Part shown: positions 7,253-12,245 of the stretch, in pieces
Layout: each line of letters starts with the position of its first letter
Position numbering within the stretch: the stretch's first letter is position 1
From: Blastocladiella britannica
Lineage: Eukaryota; Blastocladiomycota; Blastocladiomycetes; Blastocladiales; Blastocladiaceae
Direction: 5' to 3'
Length of the DNA: 12,245 nucleotides
NCBI GenBank assembly: GCA_025349905.2
Contig: MU625081.1
Coordinates: 1 to 12,245 of the forward strand
Program-made: the position numbers and the translations under genes
Notes under the pieces: model-generated
What the model was told of the DNA's origin: nothing
Seen by the model: the letters and a program-made list of their open reading frames with translations, nothing else
Databases searched by the model: none

Positions 7253-10200
7253 ATGCCGCCGCCCGTTTACTATGGCGCCGCACCACCGCTCAGAGCCCGC
7301 TCGGCTCCATCCACGGCAGCCCCCACCGAAAGCACATCCGATGCATCCCTCCCGAGCTACTTTCCTGCCGTGGGCGTCGGACTCGCAATTTTCTCATCGC
7401 TGCTCATTGGCCTTTCGTTTGTACTTCAAAAGCGCGCCATGACGGCCGCACAGACCCGCAAGAGCGCCAAGCGCACTGCCGCTGCTGTTGCTGCTGCGAA
7501 TGCTGCTTCACCTCCTGCAGCAGCATGTGCCCATAAAGCGGCACTCGCTCCCACCCGCATCCTCTCGTCAATGCAGATCATGACATCTCCACTGCCACTT
7601 CGCGATCCAACACATTCTCCAACCCTGGCCGACTCGTCTACCGCTCCGATTCTGATCCAGTCGGCGGCGGGGAGCGCTGTTGGCCCCCGCACCGCGGATC
7701 CCGAGCGCGCATCACTTGCCAGCTCCTCCTCGCATTCTGGATCTTGGGCGGGATCAGCGGCGCTCGTGCATGAACGAGCGAGACGGTCCATTCCGCGACT
7801 GCCCCTGAGCCGATCGCATACCGCGCCCATAGAACCAACCACATCTCTACCCATGCTTCCGGGAAAACCTGGAATGATCTTGCCGCCTGCTTCGCCGTCG
7901 GCCGCGGACTCGCCAAACGCACTCTTGTTTCCAACGACGGTTCCTGGAGCTGGCGCGTTGGAGGTTGCAGTTGCGCCGCTCAAGCGAAAGAAGCGCGGCC
8001 CACCATACCTTTACTCGCCGCAATGGTGGGTCGGCACTGTTTTGAGTGAGTCTTTTCATTTTTTATATCGATTTTTGAGTATTGACATGGCAGTGAAAAA
8101 TAGTGCTCACGGGCGAAGTTGCCAACCTTGGCGCGTATGGATTCTCATCGGCTATTGTCGTTGCACCACTTGGCGCTCTCAGCGTAGTCATTTCGTGCGT
8201 TTTTTTTTTCTTTTGGGATCCATTGCTGTTTTTGGCGCATTCCTCTAACCAACAGATCACCAGTGCTGTACTGTCCTCGTTCATTCTCTTGGAGCGAATG
8301 AACCTGCAAGGCAAACTCGGGTGCGCGCTGGCACTCATGGGAGCCGTTGTGCTTGTACTCAATGGTATTGTTCTTTTTAATCGTAAGGAGACAAAAAAAA
8401 AAAAAAAAACTGACAGCAGGAATTCACAGCCCCACAGCAAAACCCATCGTCCGACATGACCGCGTTCGCCGCCGCCTATTTTTCAGGTGCATTCATCACC
8501 TGGAACGTGCTCGCACTGATGGCATCGATGCTACTCATCTTTTACGTGATCCCACGCACCCGAACCAATGCGCTCGGGTACTTGCTGACGTGCTCATTGC
8601 TGGGATCGCTTTCTGTGACCGAGATCCAGGCGGTCTCTACCGCGGTGGTGAATGCAGCGGCAGGAGACTCCCCACACGGCCCGCCGTGGACATCACCGCT
8701 ATGGTGGATCGTGCTCGGGAAAGCCACGGTCGAACTCACCACGCAGCTGTACTACCTGAACTTGGCTTTGTCCAAGTTCTCGGCCGTCTTGGTGACTCCG
8801 CTGGTTCGTTATATCATTATTATCGTTGGAACTATAGCGCTGACTCCTGCTATGTAGTACTATGCGTGCTTTACGTCGGCGACCCTGACGGCCAGTTTCC
8901 TGCTCAACCCGCCATGGGCGACCCTGGACGCACGCACTGCCTTAACCTGTCTGATTGCGTTTGCGGTGATCTGCAGCGGCGTGCTGTTGCTGCAAACAAG
9001 CAAAATCACCACCAGTCCCGAAGCAGCAGCCGCCACGGCCGCCATGATGCGTGAAGCCGAGGGGATCGAGCACCTGGATGTACCTGCGGTCGAAGTGCAC
9101 GGCTCGTCGAGTGGGGACCACTGTGACGTGGTGGACTGCAAGCCGGGTGATGTTGCAACTGTTTCGACGGCTACTGCCATGCCGGTATGGCCGATGGCGC
9201 CACTGGTCGACGTGTCAAAGCGGTCGACCGATTTGGTTACTCGCACCCCTCCAGACCCGGCAAGCGTGCCGGTGCCATCGCTTGGCCGACGGCCGATGGG
9301 TAGCGGAGCAGCGGCGCCAGCGACCGCGGCAGTGGGAGGAGTGCTGCCGCCGCGGGCAGTTTCGTCCGGGTCCACTGCCCGCGGCGGCGCATCCACGCCG
9401 GACCGAAGCGGCATTATTTCGACTGGAATCATAGCCGGATCGGGCTCATCATCGCAAATGGGCCTAGCGGGTCTCCGTGGCGCGCCATCCACTGCCACAC
9501 TGACCGATCCTCCCGCGCCGCCACCACCAGCGGGAGACGCAATGGCACCAGGGTCCGTAACCGGATCGCGACGAGGTACCGCTTCTCATACGACCTCCGC
9601 CACTGCGCTGCGCACCGCACCGGTTCCAGCCATGCCGCAGCCGTGGCTGCACACCCCAGGCCACTTGGCTGACTTGTTACCGGCGCTACTACATGCGCTG
9701 CAGTCGACGATTGACGAGGCCGGGGATGATGAGGAGGATGACGACGATGAAGATGACGCTCGTGGTAGCAGTAGTCGGAGCCGACTGCCGCCATTTGTCG
9801 CTCGCTCGTCGTCTCCTGACCGTCGCAATGGCGGCCCCATGGCTGCTGCTGCTGCTCCAGGGCCCACGCCGCCCAATGGTGCTACTTTGGGGGCACCGGC
9901 GACGGGATTCCAGCCTGGCCACGCTCGTCGCCGGTCGCGGGCTATGTCGTGGCCCGGGCCCGGTATGGACCCGGTAGTGGCAGCGGCAATGTCGGCGGCT
10001 GCAGCCGCGGCAGCTGTTGCATCGGATTCATCGGCCGAACCGTCGTCGTTCTTCTCAGACTCTCGGGCTGGAGGCGCCGAGTCCGCTACCGCTGCTGCTG
10101 TCAACAACGGTCATAAACCAGCCCGTAATTATTTACCGCCGCGCGACCCGGCGGCAGCAGCAGTGGCGTCGGCGCGCGGACGCCGGTTGCGCTCGGCCGT

Positions 10201-10480
10201 CCATTTTTTGCAGTGGGTGTCGAACCAGATCGCGGGCACGGTTCGTGCTCAGCAGCAGCAGCAACAGCAACATCAGCAGCAATTGAGTGAGGATGGGGTA
10301 GGATCAGCGCCGTCACTGTCCCGCGCTGGATCCCGCGGTCGACTGCCTCCACCACCACCGCCACCGCAATCGCAGCAGCAATCTGTGCAACCCATAGCCA
10401 CGGTCGGACTGGATCGACCAGCAGCCACAGAAGTAGCGCCACCACAAGCGGCGGCGGCCGGACCCAGCCACGAAAAGTGA
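7253..10480 (+). CDS. NIPA-family magnesium transporter with large insertions
   Basis: Five exons: 7253-8045, 8104-8194, 8264-8364, 8430-8803 and 8858-10480. The introns are 58, 69, 65 and 54 nt, and the product is 993 residues where typical NIPA proteins are about 300-450. The family core is clear. TM1 is VGVGLAIFSSLLIGLSFVLQK (split here as residues ~37-60), followed by WWVGTVL, LTGEVANLGAYGF and PLGALSVVIS/AVLSSF. Next come ERMNLQGKLGC, VLVLN/APQQ, TQLYYLNLALSKF, VTPL/YYACF and a last helix near LIAFAVICSGVLLLQ. NIPA proteins transport Mg2+ (and other divalent cations) at the plasma membrane or endosomes. Two features are odd. The loop between TM1 and TM2, normally a short Lys-rich stretch, is expanded to about 190 low-complexity residues (64-250). 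The C-terminal tail (~500-993) is Ser/Ala/Pro-rich, with an acidic run DDEEDDDDEDD (~743-753) and a Gln tract (918-928). Introns 2 and 3 skip an AG close to the branch point. Residues 454-993 come from one 1,623-nt exon with no stop, supporting a real tail. Confidence 0.9.
8393..8409 (+). repeat. A17 homopolymer inside NIPA intron 3
   Basis: Seventeen consecutive A residues lie in intron 3 (8365-8429), just before the CTGAC branch-like motif at 8410-8414. This explains why the reading frame breaks here unless the intron is removed. Confidence 0.9.
9346..9388 (+). repeat. Perfect 15-bp inverted repeat (hairpin) in the NIPA tail exon
   Basis: The arms GCCGCCGCGGGCAGT (9346-9360) and ACTGCCCGCGGCGGC (9374-9388) are exactly complementary, with a 13-nt loop. 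The stem is almost all G/C, so a very stable mRNA hairpin is expected. The encoded peptide is the unremarkable low-complexity LPPRAVSSGSTARGGA. Confidence 0.9.
10250..10282 (+). repeat. CAR (poly-Gln) tract in the NIPA tail
   Basis: Eleven codons of CAG/CAA with one CAT encode Q7-H-Q3 (residues 918-928). This is the second Gln tract in the window and has the same mixed codon use as the one in AFG1. Confidence 0.9.
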
Positions 10481-10686
10481 CCAAAAGAGATTTTGTTTGG
10501 ACAACAGATAGGTTATATATATTTCGACAACGGATTTCGTTGGATGACACGGCTGAGTGGGCTTTCGAAGTTTCCACTGCACCTGCGATCTCATCCGCTA
10601 TGCGGACACTGCAACCAATTGTGCGGTGCAGCAGAGAGTGGACACCGTTTTTGGTTCCGGGAGTGTAAAAGGGGAGGAAAAAAAAA

Positions 10687-10986
10687 CTATGGTGCCGCCG
10701 CCTTGGCTGCCGCCGTCTCGGCCGCTTTGACCTTGGCCGCCGCCTTGGCCTCTTGCGCCTTCACCCGCGCGCCCACGAGACTCTCCACCGCGGCGACCAG
10801 CTTGGGGTCCCCCTCCGCCGCTGCACGCATGCCAGAACTCGGTAGCAACGTTCGTCGTTTTTTTTTTTTTTTGCGATGGCTGTTTACCTTTTTTCGGCCA
10901 AAGTGATGCTCACCACTACCTTCACTGTTTTTCCAGCAGCAGTGACGATCGCGCGGAGGTACTGGTGGCAAAATAAAAACAGCCAT
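10687..10986 (-). CDS. Possible small Ala/Lys-rich protein (tentative model)
   Basis: The best-supported part is a minus-strand 3' exon of about 134 nt (10820-10687) ending in TAG. It encodes a helix-prone, G/C-ending stretch AAEGDPKLVAAVESLVGARV followed by KAQEAKAAAKVKAAETAAAK. A strong 3' splice site (GCGTGCAG) lies just before it. A GTGAGC donor at 10913-10908 would give a 93-nt phase-1 intron containing a 15-base A-run. Joined to a short first exon from an ATG at 10986, the product would be 68 residues. The first exon looks weak, and the same frame is also open without splicing back to 11304, so the start is unresolved. The exon could instead belong to the gene upstream at 11198-12070. 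The charged Ala/Lys tail resembles tails of ribosomal or coiled-coil proteins, but I cannot name a family. It converges on the NIPA gene, 206 bp away. Confidence 0.3.
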   Translation of the reverse strand: MAVFILPPVPPRDRHCCWKNSEGSGEHHFGRKKVNSHRKKKKKRRTLLPSSGMRAAAEGDPKLVAAVESLVGARVKAQEAKAAAKVKAAETAAAKAAAP

Positions 10987-11197
10987 TCCATCCAGTAATG
11001 GGTAGATAATTCGCGAGAATGAGATTCCGAAGAACCAAATTTTGATTTCTTCTGAAACAACATCACTTCTCCTTAACCGTGGAAGGTGTAAAAAAATATA
11101 AGAATAGGGGCCGCGATTCGGATCCACACCATATGAAGCTGAATACCGCAGGTACACGCACACAACGTATATACAAATGGAAAGATAAGAAAAAGGA
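10987..11197. other. AT-rich stretch between two minus-strand gene candidates
   Basis: This region is clearly poorer in G/C than the surrounding coding exons. It has stop-rich frames, A- and T-runs and isolated splice-like motifs (minus-strand GTATGT at about 11206 and ATTCAG near 11133), but no exon that I can support. It most likely holds the promoter and leader of the small minus-strand gene and the 3' UTR of the next one. Confidence 0.4.
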
Positions 11198-12070
11198 TCA
11201 CATACTAAAAATCCACATGTGAGTGAGTCGACGAAGGGAATTCCCACCAAGCAAAAAAAAAAAAAAATTGGAGCGAACGGACATTCGGGCATGGCACCGG
11301 CCACACCGGCAGCCCCGCACTAGCGAGTGCTGCACTTGATCGGCACTGGTATCGGCGGCGAAAAGCAGTCGTCGGCGTGGACCATCAACATCGTCGGGAC
11401 TCACCACGGACGGATCGACCTCGTTCTGCCAAGAATGAATCGGGCCCGCGACATGCACGGCCGGTGTCGTGTCGTCAACGTGACCATTCAAATGGCTATG
11501 CAATGGATCGATTTTCTGGACCACTTGCGCCGGCATCGTGGCAGTGACAGGCAGAGTCAGGCGAGAGTCACGGCGGAATCGGACGCCGGGGATGCCAAAC
11601 GGGGGTGGCGGGCGTGGCGGCGGCGCAACCGCAACGTACGCCAAAGCCGCGTGGTCCGAGAGTCCTGCGGCCATTAGCGCTAGCCACACGGTATTGGCGG
11701 CCAGCATTCGCAAGATCCGGGCCCAAGCGTTGACGCCGGCATCCATGATGTCCCGCCGGGATTCCGGGCCATTTGGGGTCGCATCAGCGACAGATACGAC
11801 AGGAGAGGATGTGCTGGAGCGATCCAGCGGACCGGAGCGCGGTGGTCGCGGTACGACGCGCCGCTTGTGGGATGGCATCGTAGCGTGAGTGTACGAGGTC
11901 CGTAGGCCGTGAATACTGTGAGGGTTGTGGATTGGCGGGGATTTGGCGGGGACCGGGCCCGCTCCCGGGTGCACTGCAGCAAAGTGCGCGTTGGTGTCGT
12001 GCTGTGGTACTGGCGATGCGGTGGAGCCGGCCGCGGCAGATGCGGAGGTGGTACGTCGTCTCGAAATCAT
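11198..12070 (-). CDS. Hypothetical Pro-rich protein with one hydrophobic segment
   Basis: A minus-strand frame is open from an ATG at 12070 to a TGA at 11198 (290 codons). The N-terminal ~110 residues are Ser/Pro/Arg-rich and probably disordered. A hydrophobic stretch, ILRMLAANTVWLALMAAGL (119-137), is followed by AALAYVAVAPPPRPPPPFG. If translation started at M109 (11746), this would look like a cleavable signal peptide and the product would be secreted. From M1 it would be a single-pass membrane protein. The last ~30 codons, including a Cys cluster (RGCRCGRCH) and a Phe run from a 15-base T tract, look like intron or UTR read-through. The real gene may therefore end or splice near the CTA|GTGCGG donor-like site at about 11326. 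Shorter open frames on the plus strand of the same GC-rich DNA weaken the case. I do not recognise the family. Confidence 0.4.
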   Translation of the reverse strand: MISRRRTTSASAAAGSTASPVPQHDTNAHFAAVHPGAGPVPAKSPPIHNPHSIHGLRTSYTHATMPSHKRRVVPRPPRSGPLDRSSTSSPVVSVADATPNGPESRRDIMDAGVNAWARILRMLAANTVWLALMAAGLSDHAALAYVAVAPPPRPPPPFGIPGVRFRRDSRLTLPVTATMPAQVVQKIDPLHSHLNGHVDDTTPAVHVAGPIHSWQNEVDPSVVSPDDVDGPRRRLLFAADTSADQVQHSLVRGCRCGRCHARMSVRSNFFFFLLGGNSLRRLTHMWIFSM

Positions 12071-12245
12071 TATTGTTTTTGTAATTACGTGGACGGAGAA
12101 GGCAAAGGCAAGGCAAGGCAAGGCAAGGTGGGAAAATGAATACCACCAGTTACAAATCCACACCATCTGGGCACCCATCCTCCTCCTATGCACGGGAATA
12201 CGCCTGGTGTTGGAATTGGTACTGAAAGACCCGTCTGGCCTTGGC
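12071..12245. other. Leader/promoter region at the right edge
   Basis: Nothing here is clearly coding. The minus-strand frame of the hypothetical gene stays open upstream to about 12193, giving a hydrophobic stretch (LALPCLAFAF), but that stretch is a by-product of the GGCAA pentamer repeat. An upstream start at 12175 (MGAQMVW) would make it an alternative signal sequence and cannot be excluded. Confidence 0.35.
12107..12126 (+). repeat. GGCAA pentanucleotide microsatellite
   Basis: Four perfect tandem copies of GGCAA, flanked by the near-copies GGCAAA (12101-12106) and GGTGG. It lies 37 bp upstream of the ATG of the minus-strand hypothetical gene. Confidence 0.9.

Noticed and set aside
8365..8419. 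NIPA intron 3 ending at the first CAGCAG acceptor
   Set aside because: It breaks phase (phase 1 donor to phase 0 acceptor) and loses the family motif VLN-APQQ restored by the acceptor at 8429.
10493..10906. Plus-strand open frame after the NIPA gene
   Set aside because: The first part is AT-rich 3' UTR, and the Ala-rich part is the antisense of the Ala/Lys exon, ending in a T-run. No support from motifs.
11538..11888. Plus-strand 116-codon frame opposite the hypothetical minus-strand protein
   Set aside because: It is shorter, Arg/Gly-rich and without features. The minus frame is longer and has a coherent hydrophobic segment, though I keep low confidence there.

Overview
The window is a compact, intron-bearing nuclear segment of a GC-rich eukaryote. 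Coding exons are strongly G/C-ending. The introns are 54-112 nt, start with GT, end with AG, and several carry CTAAC or CTGAC branch-point-like motifs. Intergenic gaps are short (34-250 bp), and CAR (poly-Gln) and homopolymer A/T tracts recur. This suits a fungus. A zoosporic, early-diverging lineage (chytrid or Blastocladiomycota-like) is my guess from GC content, poly-Gln and intron style, but the sequence alone does not prove it.

Layout, left to right. Positions 2-262 (+) look like the 3' end of an unrecognised basic protein entering from the left. 378-2386 (+) is an F-box protein with one intron. 2532-3082 (+) is RNA polymerase II subunit RPB9 in three exons. 3117-4945 (-) is a five-exon MFS transporter, convergent with RPB9 (34 nt between stops). 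A 117-bp bidirectional promoter separates it from 5063-7005 (+), a three-exon AFG1/LACE1-type mitochondrial ATPase with a poly-Gln N-terminal extension. 7253-10480 (+) is a five-exon NIPA-type Mg2+ transporter with a very large loop insertion and a roughly 490-residue low-complexity tail. The right end (10687-12245) holds two weakly supported minus-strand genes: a small Ala/Lys-rich product and a Pro-rich protein with one hydrophobic segment.

The gene models were built by choosing GT/AG pairs that conserve phase and restore family motifs: FCxxCxNLL in RPB9, [12 protein letters not shown] in AFG1, LGALSVVISAVLSSF in NIPA and the transmembrane segments of the MFS protein. All spliced CDS lengths are multiples of three: 650, 137, 509, 604 and 993 residues.

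The recognised genes are unrelated housekeeping functions (ubiquitin adaptor, transcription, transport, mitochondrial quality control, Mg2+ transport). I see no operon, mobile element, CRISPR array, RNA gene or new multi-gene system. The points worth a second look are lineage-specific elaborations: altered Cys spacing in RPB9, the enlarged NIPA protein, skipped-AG splice acceptors, an intron that can be retained in frame, and a perfect 15-bp hairpin inside a coding exon.
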